Of a stretch of 64,000 nucleotides of DNA, positions 1 to 13,002 are shown one piece after another; within the stretch, counting starts at the first letter, position 1, and every line of letters starts with the position of its first letter. The stretch covers positions 74,489,338 through 74,553,337 of the forward strand of contig OU744720.1 of assembly GCA_916613615.1 (NCBI GenBank). Reading direction: 5' to 3'. The notes below the pieces were generated by a model. It was not told the origin of the DNA, did no database searches, and saw only the letters and a list, made by a program, of their open reading frames with translations. The translations under genes and the position numbers were made by a program. The DNA is from Steromphala cineraria. Taxonomy: Eukaryota > Mollusca > Gastropoda > Trochida > Trochidae.

Positions 1-930
1 TTTTTAACTTCCAGAGTTTTATTAGCAGGGCCCCAAAAGAGTCTTAAATGCTCGGAAGGGACAAAGTCATTTGGTTACGAACCGCTTACAGCTGACAACC
101 AGTACCATGTTGTACCAAGTGACCCCCCTTACTCGTCTGGATGCTCTCATTACGTTGGTCAATTAGGTTGTTGATTCCCTTTAAGAAGAATATGTCATAT
201 ATATATATAAAGCTTATAAAGCATATAAAGCAATATGTGGAGGTAACAAGAGTGTTTAAAATAAGTGAAATAAAAATAGTTTGAAATACAAAAATCACAA
301 AATTATAATGTTGTACTGAAAATATATTCATTTGCACTATTTCAAGCTCTTATCGTGAAGAATTGCAATGAAACATCTTTAAACATTGTATATAAATAAG
401 TTCTCACTATAAAACACATTATCAGTATATTTGAAAAATCAAATCATGTATAAATGCGGGATGTTTTAAACAAGCCACCGATACGTGCATAAACTCAACA
501 TGTATGTAAAAGGAGAACACCGGTGACGTCACAAATTGCCAGTGATCAGTCTTCATGGTCCAAAAAAATATCAGCACCGCCCAGGAAGGGGCGAAATATG
601 AGGCAAAGGGGAGATAATTCTCCAAGGTCAGCAAATTTCAGATAAGTTAATTCTGTCGACACAAACCACGTTAACACAATCTCGAATTCTCATTGGAACT
701 TATCATCTTTACTGTTAGGGATTATCAGTATAGGGTGTTTCACGAACGATTACATGTCTGGCAGCCTATAACAAAGATAAAGTGCTAATTATAAATGTAT
801 TCCCCGCGAAGAAATATATCATGGTTGTAAACTGATAGCTTTAATCATGTTTTTCTATTTTTAACTTGTTCAATTTGGAAGATCATTTTTGGATTTATTT
901 AATTTTAAAGTTCGTTAAACGGTCAATTAA
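1..930. other. Gene-poor AT-rich sequence
   Basis: I see no coding exon, RNA gene or clear repeat here. The open frames are short and have no recognisable protein character. A GGGGAGATAATTC string near 610, of a kind common in bivalve repeats, is the only familiar phrase. Confidence 0.4.
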
Positions 931-1257
931 TTAAAGGGCAGTAGCACGTGTTTTAAACATTTATGCTAAGTATATCATTTTCATAGTGTCAAAAATCTCA
1001 TTACACTAACCAACAATCATCCATAGTCAGAGAACAAATTATAAAGATTTACAGAAAGTCCATTGGAGGCTATTTGTGTAAACACTTTTAATTCATTTTG
1101 TGTAAGAAAGGGGAATCGCATGGCTGAACTTTACATTAGTTATGTGATTGATTACTGCTTTATTTAGTTTAAGTACATTGTCTTTCAAATGGAACCATTT
1201 ATTTTCATTTTCCTGACATCACCTTATATTCCCTTAAAACGTTCTACTGCCCCTATA
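931..1257 (+). mobile_element. MITE, TTAAAGGGGCAGTAGC family, copy A
   Basis: A non-autonomous element of about 330 bp. It opens with TTAAAGGGCAGTAGCACGT and closes with ACGTTCTACTGCCCCTATA, so the ends are inverted repeats. The interior is AT-rich and noncoding. It matches copy B (4233-4601) and, reversed, copy C (60103-60462), including shared internal phrases such as AGAGAACAAATTATAAAGAT and GACATCACCTTAT. The superfamily is not certain; the TTAA-like edge could be a target duplication. Confidence 0.8.
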
Positions 1258-4232
1258 CACTAATAAATGTTTGAAGACCAAATCAAGTTCCCATAATGAA
1301 GTCAATCACAAAAGTTGAAGGCTAACATCAAGAATTTTCAATATTGTTTATGTTTGTTTTTTTAAACAACAGAAAAATTAACAGTAACTATAAATACTCA
1401 ATTGTACAGCCAACAGGTAATTATTCTAGTAGATTCGGTGTAGTGACAAATTAATGGTATAAAAACATTGATTGATTAAAAAGTTGATTTAAAAAGTAAT
1501 TACCCAGAAGGCCTATATTATAAAACATTAACCTTAAGTTTTATTCACATTGTATGGGTTATTATTTAGGTCACAAAAATATGTATGTAACACTTTTTCA
1601 CGCAAAATGTGTGCTAAGCTCTTATCATTTCATTTATATTCATAGAAACACGCTGAAAAAGTAAATGTGTGAAATAATCTATAATGAAATCTTCACCTTT
1701 CATGAGTGTAGTTATCTGTTACTAGAACGTGAAAACTCTCTGTTATGAAAAGGGGGAAATTTTTATTTTTTAATTTTTTAATTAGAAATAAGCATCAAAG
1801 TGAACTAAAATCCTGATTTTATTTATTTTGTAAATTTGAATAAAATTATACTTGAAGAGACTACTTTCAACATGAACCAAATATGATCATTATGATATGA
1901 TCATTTTCATAAACGACTATTGATTCACTTGTACAAATAGAAGACTGTTAATAGTTGTTTGTGTGACATTCTAAGAATAGACACACGGTCATGTACAGAG
2001 CATTGTTTTCCTCTCGTTACGTTGTTTACATCTCTAATGACATAATTATAGCAGCCGCTGGCAGTAGGTGCATATAAACCCTTTGCTCTTTTGTAATTGT
2101 TGTTTTGCTAGTGGTCGAATTGTTGCAAAAAACGTTAGAGTTCACGATAATATATAGAAATTGTAGTTTCAAAAGCAACGCAAATGATGTGACGAACCGA
2201 CTCTGTCTATGTTCAACATAGCATAGTTAGTAGTTACTAACCATTTTCCGTCGCAAAGATAGTGGGTATTTTATCGTATTTATTCCTATATTACATAACA
2301 AAAAACAATAATGCCCATTATAAATTATTCCCCATATCTTGTTGATACCTTTACCAGTATTAATGTATCCATCTGATATACTGGTGATTAAGGAGAGGGT
2401 GTTTTAAGCTCGTATTGAAACTAATCAATTGACAAGACTTATTTTTTTAAAGTATGATCAAATTGTGATATATAGATAAATACATAGATAGATCTTTATG
2501 ACAAGTTCGCTCGTAAACGTCAACTATTCAAGCGCCTATTGGAAAGAATGCTGTACTGATTTGGGGATGACGTTTCGTGTGAAGCGGCCCACAAATACTC
2601 GAATTCGTACAGAAACGGCAACGGTTGATGCTTCTTTCTTAAGTAACACTTCATGACTAGTATGTGTGATGATGACAAGACATATATTCTGATTTTAAAT
2701 TTATCATTGCTATTAAATAAAACATTTTCAAGGGAGCAAAGGATTAAAATTTCCTTCTGTAAGGTCTGTGAATCAATTACCTTTTTATAATTAATAGTTA
2801 ATTAATAGTTTTTGAAAGGGTCATTCTTATGTTGTTACTCAGGTGTTTTTCATATTTGAATAACTATGATCTTATATGCAGTATAAAGTGTATTTGCTAC
2901 TCGTTAACGTAAAGATTCGGATGTATTAACTGTAAAGTATCATTTATGCTCGAAGCGGACCTTAAATCCCGACAAATGGACTGTTTTTGCTGGTCGAATT
3001 TGAGAGTTTTACATTTTTCACCATAGGTTCATTTATTTTGTGTGTCCATTTTTACATTTCTTCATGAACAGTGCAAAGACAACCGATCGCTTAACACAAC
3101 AGCGTAGCTGCAAAGTTTATTTGCTGACCTTATTATTTTGTTAGGCGATCATATTAAAACAACACAAACAAACAATTTCCGTTTTTTATTATTCTTACGA
3201 ACTTTAAGGTTGAATGATAAAATGGAACAATTAAACGTTAGGAACAATTCAGTGATATTCAAACGTATCTTTTAACTAGATATCAAATAAATCGTTTTTT
3301 TCATATTCCATATTTTGTAAAAGCGTTTTTATATTGTGGGGATTTTTTAAACCATAAAAAGTCAACAAGTACTGGTAGTATAACATCTGTATCAAAATGA
3401 AAGAATTTGTTTCAAAACATAAATTTGTAACAATTACATAATTCTGTTAAGTATTATTGAGATTCATTTATACTGTGCTCCTTAATAAAAATATCGTTCA
3501 GTAGGTTGACATAAAACAGCAAGACAAAACCAAGTCGGTAAACCCTGACTCACTGTGTACACACGAACATGCATTTGACAGTATGACCGAATTAGGAAAG
3601 ATTTCGCAATAAATCACAGAGATAAGAGGGTCGGCTCTAAATTTAGAATCGGAATTTGAAGAAACATGACCCAACATTTACCAGGGTTCAAAACACTTCA
3701 GCTGGGTACGTCTCTCGTTTACACACTCACTGATAACTCGTTCTCTTAGCGTTTTATTTAAGTTATTTGCTGAGATTTGCAAGGCAAATATCTATGCGAC
3801 TTAGTCAAATAGTTTTAGTGCAACCAATCTTGCTCTTGCATATTACATAATTTTCTAAATTTTGCGTGCGTTAATTATGAATTACCCAAAGAAATGAAAT
3901 TGAAAAGAAGTGAAATAAAATTGCAATGCATGGTGATACACCGACTGTTTAGATTACGGACAAGTCGGTTTTTTTCAAACTCTTCGTTCATATTCTAATA
4001 GGCCCAACAGTTTGGCCGGATTAAATTAATAGTATTATTAATTACAAAATGTAATAACTACATTTTGTTCGCGACGAAGAAACACTTTAGAAAGCCACGT
4101 TCCAAAAAAAAAATTGACATCTTAAATATTTCAATTTATTATATAAATTTCCCTATGCTTCTTTTTCAGTAAGACCTCTGACCTTCATTTAATTAAGCTA
4201 CAATATGTGTCATGCAAAACTGACACAATTAC
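1258..4232. other. Gene-poor AT-rich sequence
   Basis: Nothing coding is supported over these 3 kb. The frames are short and stop-rich on both strands, and no splice-bounded stretch resembles a known protein. There are scattered poly-A/T runs only. Confidence 0.4.
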
Positions 4233-4601
4233 TTTAAAGGGGCTGTAGCACGTACGTTTTGTGAACATTTTATTTTCAGTTTTTCACTGATAATTGTGTA
4301 TTAATGTTAAATGTTTTATTTTATTATAAAAAATATCATTACACAAACCAATCATATATAGCCAGAGAACAAATTATAAAGATTCACATTAAGTACATTG
4401 ACGGCCTTTTTTTTGTGAACACCTTTAATTCATTGTGTGTAAGTACAAGGAATCGCATGGCTGAACTTTACATTATATATATTTGATCTATTACTGCTTC
4501 ATTTAGATTGAATACATTGTATTTCAATTGAACCATATATTTTCATGTTTCTGACATCACCTTATCTATTCCCCTTAAAAACGTGCTACTGCACCTTTAA
4601 A
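4233..4601 (+). mobile_element. MITE, TTAAAGGGGCAGTAGC family, copy B
   Basis: Second copy of the element at 931. It starts TTTAAAGGGGCTGTAGCACGT-like and ends ACGTGCTACTGCACCTTTAAA. The interior follows copy A closely, with a similar Met-containing 60-codon frame that I take as chance. Noncoding. Confidence 0.8.
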
Positions 4602-4959
4602 TGCGGCACTCCGTGAATTGTCGGGTTCATATGTCAATCTTTACAATATTGTAAAAGAGGTATCGAATGTTGCTGGAAAGTATCATTTAAAAGCTTATCG
4701 CGTTATATAATGACAATAGGAGTTTTTTAGTCGCTATTACGGTTGGCTATTTAAATGTCAGATTTGAATTCAAAGTTGAGTATGTTAACTTTCAACATTA
4801 ATTTACGAAAAGCATGTTCAAGAAACAACCGACGAAATGAAAAGACCAAGAACAAGATTATTTATACGATCGTTATGTAAGAAGGATATCCAAGCAAATT
4901 AGATGTTTAGAGTTCGAAAGGTTATGTTCCGGGTTAGGGTGAAGACATGGTTAACTAGT

Positions 4960-5050
4960 CTGTCATCCAGACCCTAAAGCAAAAATATTTAATGATGACC
5001 AACCAAGTCTAGAAAAGTATAGCAAGTCTAGATCGCTCAGCTTTAGGGTC
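4960..5050 (+). repeat. Mini inverted-repeat element, copy 1
   Basis: An 81-bp core (4970-5050) bounded by GACCCTAAAGC and its exact inverse GCTTTAGGGTC. A near-identical sequence lies in opposite orientation at 17693-17783. The shared interior includes GATGACCAACC and AGTCTAGAAAAGTATAGCAA. The homology extends about 9 bp beyond the left arm (TGTCATCCA). It has no coding capacity; it looks like a very short TIR element or the mobile part of a larger repeat. Confidence 0.65.
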
Positions 5051-8000
5051 TCTGAAGTTGAAGCATCTTCGAGGCTCCATTTTGTTATAATACATGATTT
5101 GTTTAAAAATATTGTCAATATTGAAAAAAATACTTCTGAGACTAAATGTTAGTCTAATGGTTAACATATAACGAGCTTCAGTTTGTGAGTTACACAGTAG
5201 GTTAGTGTGGGTATAAAATATTCAAATTTCTTCACTTGTTCTCTGCCCTTCAAGCATCGTTACCTATGAATCGAGTTGTCTATCATCAAACCCATGATGC
5301 TTAAGAAATAGAACGAAAACGATCAAGCAGACGACATTGTGACGTCATCGTCCCGAGCAGACGACAAAAATACTCATTAGTTGTGAAGAGCTCTCGTCCT
5401 CGGCGCGTTATGTTATAATACCTACCTCCTTACATACTTAACCGAGATATAGCCGGCGGGAAGAGAGCTGACATTTGATATACACATATATATACCGAGC
5501 AATACATGCTGGTGGTGCAATGCAGATGTCAAGGACGTGTATTTATCACTCAGAGGGAATCTGGGTGACAGCTAGCTACTAGTTATCACATGTACACTGT
5601 CTGCTTATGTGGCTTTATGTACAGGCTTACTAGTTATGGGAGTAATCAATTACTATCAATGAAATCTATCTGAAGAAATCTCAAGCAAGTAATCATCGTT
5701 TTGATTTTACAGTTCATAGGGCATACGAGAAAGAGATTTGGCCTGATTATGATGTGGTGCTTGTGTTGCAGTTGATATTTGATATTTGGTATATTCATCG
5801 GTGAAAATTTTTTTGACTTTGTATCATTGATTTTTCATATTTTTAGGTCTTATGTCAGAAATGACAATATTATATCATAATGCTCAGTTTTTAACAGCAA
5901 ATACCTTCTTTGCACAACTTCTATCTCTCCATTTGTTTTCATATCTCCCAAAACTTGTTAACTGAAGGGTCTGTCTTTAGTGTGTACATGTGTACGTCTG
6001 ATTATTATACTTTTACATATTGTGCAATGAATCAATTTATCTGAATACAATTGGGTCCAGAGATTAAATATGCACAAACACAATGAACAATACGAGACAT
6101 GTTATTGTATATCAGTATGGTTTGGTCAAAAGATTAGAATTGACATAATTTAGGACCATGATACATAAAACCCTCAACACACTTAGTAACTAAAGTGCGG
6201 CGTTATGAGAACATCATTTAAAGTGTATGCTTGGTTCCATATGCATGATAATGTGCCTTTAAAAGGGAGACAACATAACTTTATAACCGTTCATTACAAA
6301 TCATTAATTTATTAACTTAATCTTCCAATGTTATAAATGAAATCTATTTCATTTATGTTACACAACATACTTAGAGACAGTATCATGCTTATGACAGGTA
6401 TTGACACAACGAAATCTACGCTGTAGTATCTGGCGTGATAATCAATTAGTGAGTCACGTGGTACACATATTCAATATTTACCTGGAGATGACAACGTCAC
6501 TGAAAACTACACAACACACCTTGTCACTGCCATGTGACTCTGTCGCTAACACAGTACACTGTATGATACACAAGTGAACACGTCATTCTCCGGGATAATC
6601 CGGTAGTCGCTATGGAGATGCACGTGCTTCACTGCCGCAATATAGCATGCGATTGTGTCATACATGTAGTTAGACTTATATTCAGTCTCTGAAAAATAAA
6701 AATTCTCAAAAAACACAATTATTTTATTGAATATTAGGAGGAAGCCTTGGAGAATTGGAAATTTCAGACTATTATAGAGGTTTTGTTAGATCAAAATAAT
6801 ATTAACTACAGTCTGAGTGTAAGACTATGTCATTGGTGGTAACAATACCCGGTGTTGTTTAATCCCTTTTAGTATATGTTATATAAAAAAACTTAAGTTA
6901 AGGTTATAGAGAATATTTTCTAATAATTATTGTGTTAATGGTCACATACAAAGTTTTCGACACTTTCATGAGGCTAGTTAAAAATTTCAATTTCGGTGGC
7001 CATAATTGTTTTAGTTTTTTAGTGCTCCCCTTAACGCGATTTCCCTGTATTCGTGTCAAAAACATACATCATTTGCACAGTTTCTTTTTAAAATTTGAAT
7101 CTTTCAATTATGACACAATCACAAAATTATGTCTATTCATATCGATAGACATTTCGCCATTTGCTTTTTCACCAAACACCACCTCCTCGTTATTGACATA
7201 TATTATCTATGCCTAATTGAAAATGATTTCTTAATTGTATATATAACGAGAAGACACATTTCCCAAAGGGATGTCATTTAAACAACACATGTTTAGGTTC
7301 TTTAATTAAGGTTAAAAATAGCTATACCCTTGGTAATAGTGATAAGATAAGAAACATAAAACAGTATATATCCATGGTTCATTGAACGAGGTCGTACAGT
7401 GCAGAGTGTATTGAGTGCGTGCTCTGTGATCATCCCTGTTCTCTTCATTTACTATCAAGTAGTACTATTACCTATATTGTAATTTCCTACTTTGTGTATT
7501 GTGTAAGATATAAAAAAGATTATTACTAGTGTATCACTGTCCACTTATCTGTGTCTGTTATCTCTGAGGTACACGCCGTACACGTGCAGTATTTACACGT
7601 GCAAATATGACTTTTAGAAATAACAATGAAAATACAACACAACTACATTGACTGAGGTGTCTGGTAATATATTAACTGAATACACTTTTGAAGCAGTAGA
7701 TCGCCCAAAGGTACCTCATGAGGATGTGAATGTTTAAACATATGAATGTCCATTTCATTAAAATATTGTTGTTTTTTTCTTTAATGTGTTTTTTTCTTTA
7801 ATGACCATTCTTACCTCACAGAGGCTCAGTCATACCCGAGTTTGAAAATGGACTTTAAAGAAGCAATAGATTGAATGTGACTGAATTTGATGTTGATTAC
7901 GAGCGGATTTTAATATTTTTTTCATTCCATGAGATAAACGTGATTGTTTGATGCAGTATCACCGAACACAGACAAAAAAGAATTCATCTAGTTACTCATT

Positions 8001-9016
8001 TAATTGTGTATAGCATTGTATTACGGAAGCCCTACATTGCCCTGGTAAAAAAAACATAAATCGCAATAAGGTCTGATTTTAATTTACATTGAATATTATA
8101 TTCCAAACCCTGTTAAACATTTAGAAATAAACATCGTACCACGTCTTTGCAATTTTCAACGCGAATTCATTTCCTTATAAGCACGGGTACAAATGTTTCT
8201 TGACTCTTCAACAATTTTCCCATGTAGAAAGACAAATGTCAACCTATTCACAGACGTTGCATGATATATACGTACTTAAGTAGCTTACTATCTGGGAGTA
8301 TTTGTCTGGTGTAAATATACCAGTCAGTTACCTGCACAATCACAGCAGAAGAGTCAATAGGCGTTCCTTATGACACGGGCGTGTTATCGGTATACGTATT
8401 ATATCTGTTTTGCTTATTGTGTGTGTATGTCAGCCTTAAAGCATGGCGAGGGGTCTTTGAATTTGAAAATTAAGTTTTTAGTATTTCGGAACATATGCAC
8501 ATGACTTTGTCTACTTGGGACATAATATATCAATAAACAACTGTTGAAATGGTGTACTTGCTTTTAGATATCAGTATATTCAGATCTAAGTCTTCTGCAC
8601 CACGCGTAAGGTAACGCAGTGCAACAAAATAATGATCTTATTTCAATCAGATTGGTTACTTTTAAACCTTAAAACATTAATTAGTTATGAACATACGATT
8701 TCAATCTAAAGTACTGTCACATTTGTGTGTAACGTAATTTAATAAGAAATGGTGAAAAATTCATAATTCCCGAAAGGATCATTTTTCAATTTATTTATAC
8801 ATGTGAGTTAGTCATTCCCTCGATTTATCAATGCAAAATTAAAATAAATTGGATTTTTCATCGTTCCTATTAATTGTTCTTTTCTATAAAACAGATGTCA
8901 CAAAATATGTAACAAGGCTACCTAATAACGTACGTATTGTATTTACGAAAATACTAAGCGGTATATTGTGCAATAACGCTTTAGACACATACATGTAACT
9001 GTAAATGAAACCATTT
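5051..9016. other. Gene-poor sequence
   Basis: No gene or RNA is recognised. The longest frame (6932-7216, +) has an unremarkable, hydrophobic and Phe-rich translation typical of chance frames in AT-rich DNA. A short tandem of TTTTTTTCTTTAATG lies near 7770. Confidence 0.35.
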
Positions 9017-9500
9017 CAGGTCAAGAAGCCGATACATATCGTGATTAGATTAGATAAGAGGATAGATGCGTCACATTGTTAACATCAAGTTGCTCAACTA
9101 ACCGACATACACTGTACAGGTTATTTGGTGTGGGATTTTAGAACGTGATTAAACAGAGATCGTTAACACCATTACATAACATAGAATAGTACTAAGGTAA
9201 TAACCGTACTTTAGTGATAGGACTGAAGGGTCATCATTCAGGTCAAGAACTCCTTATATGAAACGTGAGAGTAGGTGCGTCACCTTATCACCATTCAATC
9301 AATTTGCTCAACTAACTGACATCAATATCAGATATCAATACATGAATGCACATAGTAAACAACTTACTAAAGAGACACTTTGTGAGTTTTTGGGGGTCAC
9401 ACATGCCAAACTCTATGAATGGTATCATCTGATCGAGAAGTATCGACTGTTGCAAGGAATTATCATTTTAAAGCTTACCGACGTTGTATAGTAACACGAG
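9017..9500 (+). repeat. Diverged direct duplication
   Basis: Two related stretches, about 9017-9105 and 9239-9325, both start CAGGTCAAGAA and both contain GTGCGTCAC- or ATGCGTCAC-like and TTGCTCAACTAAC phrases roughly 222 bp apart. The segment near 9440-9500 also resembles 4660-4740 (GTTGC..GGAA.TATCATTT..AAGCTTA). A 77-codon frame (9258-9491) crosses the second copy; I do not believe it is a gene. Probably a decayed repeat family. Confidence 0.4.
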
Positions 9501-10489
9501 GAAGGTTAGAAGTCGTGATAATGATCGGAAACCGGACAATGACGCGCACCTACAGTCAAAGGTAATTATTGAAACCTATCTAAAGCAGTCAGAATGACAG
9601 TTTGATAGGTGATATAACTTCTATTCATGTAAAATGTAAGTGTGAATTTGGCTGCCACGAACACACAGATTTTAAGACTTTCATTGAAAAAAGGAATTTG
9701 TCATATAATTGCCGTTTTGGGATGAAATTATTTAATTTATTATTATATATTATTTATATTAATTAATTATTTGGTCGTTGCTAAAAAAATATGTGATTAA
9801 AAGTACGGAGTGGCTCTTTAATGTTTCAAAAACACCATTTGAGTATTTAGGAATAGTGACAGTTACTGGTACCACACTAATGGATAATGCTTACATTGTA
9901 CTGACACTCGAGTCATAAACATGTATTTGTATAGTGAAATTTAAAGAGAGGGATAATAATCCTCTCACTTACAGATAGACATGAATATACATTAAGTTTA
10001 TATCGATGTTTTACATGAAGTGATTAATATATAATGAATATATAAGTAGGCCTAAGGGAAAGTTTTTTGCTAATTGATTAGATTAGAATCGGTAATAAAG
10101 ACAGCGTAACACTTGAGAGTATACCATATGACATTAAAGAAGCAGAAAATCGTGTAAGTTTATGTTTTGAATTGAAAACGCATGCTATGTTGGTGAAAGT
10201 CATACATTTGATAAACAGTAATCTGCAAACATGATGGCAATTAAAACAAAATTTCTTGTTTGAATGTTTCAATGATTTACGTTTCGACAGTGGAAATATC
10301 TGTAAGTGTGCCATCTTAATGTATATATTATACGATTACAGTGTAACATTTATGTGTCGCCAAGAGACTGAAGCGTTCATGACAGGAAATGGACAATTTA
10401 GGAAAGGGACCTATATGTCCGTTATTGAGGTTAACCAATTTATCATTCAACATTACTTGTTTGTTGTGGTTGTAACCTCATGTGTATTT

Positions 10490-10870
10490 TAGATCATGCC
10501 ATAATCATTGTATATACAGTGTACATACATGTAGGATCCCTTAACACAATTGATTTTAAGGTGTTGACTTTAAAGAATTCTGACATATTTGAAACTTTCA
10601 AAAATAATGATTTCATACAAGATTTAGATCATGCCATTGTATATGTAGTGCAGACAGGATCCCTCTACACATGGCCCCAAAGGTGTTGACTTTAAAGAAT
10701 TCTGACATATTTGAAACTTTCAAAAATAATGATTTCATACAAGATTTACATCATGCCATTGTATATGTAGTGCAGACAGGATCCCTCTACACATGGCCCC
10801 AAAGGTGTTGACATTAGATAATTCTGACAAATTTGAAACTTGATTTCATACAAGATTTGATGGACACTGA
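10490..10870 (+). repeat. 122-bp tandem repeat, three units
   Basis: The phrase GGTGTTGACTTTAAAGAATT (third unit changed after GACATTA) recurs at 10560, 10682 and 10804, a spacing of 122 bp. Each unit also holds GATCATGCCAT or CATCATGCCAT, TGTATATGTAGTGCAGACAG and GGATCCCT. Units 2 and 3 are nearly identical over most of their length and unit 1 is more diverged, so duplication was stepwise. Noncoding. Confidence 0.8.
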
Positions 10871-12869
10871 CACCAATTATGCCTTGTTAAGAAACTGTAG
10901 CTCCTGTCGATTTTAACGAAACACATTTGTTACCTTCATTGCCTTCAACATTCTACGAAGGCCTATCTTCACCTCAACATTCTACCACGTAGAGTCATTC
11001 AATCTATGTATGTAGATACACGATTTAGACAACATCTCTGATGTTCTCATGTACCTACTCCAGCCTTTATCGTGTCCATATCTTCGTATTTGATTTGATA
11101 AAGCAATTTGTACACGTGAAGAAGTGGTCGAGTATTTTGACATCTCATAAGAAGCATTAACATTGATTATCATGATAGAGCAATCGTTTTCTCTCTATAA
11201 TTATCATTATCGTAAGTTGTCATCTTTTAAATAATTGTGAACCTTCCATTACGAGAGAACATTTGCATTTGTGACATCAGTAAAAAACATAATAATGATC
11301 CAGCAAAGGTAAACTAACTTACGAAAAAAACTTGTTATTATTATTACAGCAAGAATATGATAATTGAACAATTCGAGTAATTTAAGTAAATTAAGTAAAT
11401 TATAGAAATCTTTCGCAAAACAGATGCAACTATTCATCTCTATTTGATCACCACATTTTAAGACAAACAATTACCCATTCAAGCTGAAATACAAGGTAAG
11501 AGACGATAAAATAAAGAAGTTGATCGTGCATATATAGAAGTCCGTGTCTTCTTAAATTCTCAAACTTCTAAAATGCCTCTCATATAACTTAAATGCATAT
11601 CCTCTTAAATTGTTTTTCTATTCAAAATAAGAAACCAAATACTTACAAAAGCTTCATATTCTGTTTGATTCCAAAACAATTTACTTAAAAAATGGCACGA
11701 TAAATTGAAGGAGTGAATATAATATAGTTATAGTAGAAGTATAAAATATAAGTTTCTGATTATCAAGCCTTCAATTTTGAGTTGTATGAGTTAAAACTAA
11801 ATCACAAATTTGAACATTTTATAAGGACTGCATTCAAGAAAACAACAGCAAAAAATTAAGTAAACTCCTATGCCAAATGTTTATAAACAAGGCAATGCTG
11901 TACGTCCCCTGGTGCCCGTATCGTCTACTACAGTACAGTTCGGGTGTCCTTGTATAACTCGGTCACACTGTAGCGGGACACGGGCCGTATATCCAGCCAG
12001 GTAACTGAGATATTGCATTGTGTACTAGGCGATAACGGGTGTGTTATGGTTTGCAACTCATGTGACGGTGTTCTTGATATTATTACCATTACACACGCAA
12101 ACTACTTTTGTTGTTGTTTTTAGTATTTGTTTGATACAAATAGCTTTAAGGGCAACTTATTTATTTATCACATTTCATTTGCATATTTGAGAAAGCTTAA
12201 TGTCCAAGATAATGAGCTTTTGTTATTGTTTTATACTCACGTGGTATAACAAAAACAAAAACCGGTTAAAGCAGGAATTCTTAAATCTGCAGATACGATT
12301 GACGTCCTTCAGTAGTACGCCTTACCGAGAAACGATTCTGTGGTAGTTGTTCGGGATTTTGTTTGGTAGCTTACTTGTTTTCAGTTTGAAGATAGTTCTT
12401 ATGTTTCAGCTCCATGATTGCGTTATTAAATTTCTATTGTTAGTAATCCCAACTTTACCTACACCAAAAGTAGCAAAACCAATTAATGCAATACAGTGCT
12501 AATAGATTCATCCTCGTCAATTAGTGTAGTGACCAGGAAGTCTTCTTCTTATTATTTTGATCACAATTTGACTTACCATTAATAAAAAAACATCGAACAT
12601 TTTACAGTTTGAAACTGGACACCAACTTTTCGTACTTTGTGTTGTAATTTTCTTAAATCCACTTAGCCAATTTGTGATTTTACACAAACATAAATACATG
12701 TTTGGATATACTTCCTAATTAACTTTAGCTAAAAAAGACAAGCTTTTTAGATAAAGTCTACTATTTATGTGATGTAACATCATTTGGGGAATAATACGAA
12801 GTTATATTTAGTGACGAATGACACTCTATTTCTATATATTTGCAACGCAAAAGGGCACGCGCTACGTCA
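10871..12869. other. Gene-poor sequence
   Basis: I see nothing I can support here on either strand. The small minus-strand frames at 10982-11470 and 12517-12699 lack any family character. Confidence 0.35.
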
Positions 12870-13002
12870 TGTATGTTGTCGTCTGTCATAACCCATTGTA
12901 CCCCGTATTTTATCTGTTATTTTCCTCACTATGTAAATATTGTACTGTATATATGTATCGAGGTGACACTTGAATAAAAATCTGTCTATCTGTCTGTCTG
13001 TG
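12870..13002 (+). mobile_element. Probable 3' tail of a non-LTR retroelement
   Basis: A GC-richer stretch runs into TATGTATCGAGGTGACACTT, an AATAAAAATC signal and then a (TCTG/TCTA) microsatellite ending near 13002. A noncoding 3' region followed by a short simple-repeat tail is the usual 3' end of CR1/RTE-like elements or of SINEs that borrow their tails. No reverse transcriptase frame is present upstream, so this would be a strongly 5'-truncated copy. Confidence 0.45.

Noticed and set aside
9258..9491. 77-codon plus-strand frame
   Set aside because: It crosses a diverged repeat, has no family character and no splice context.
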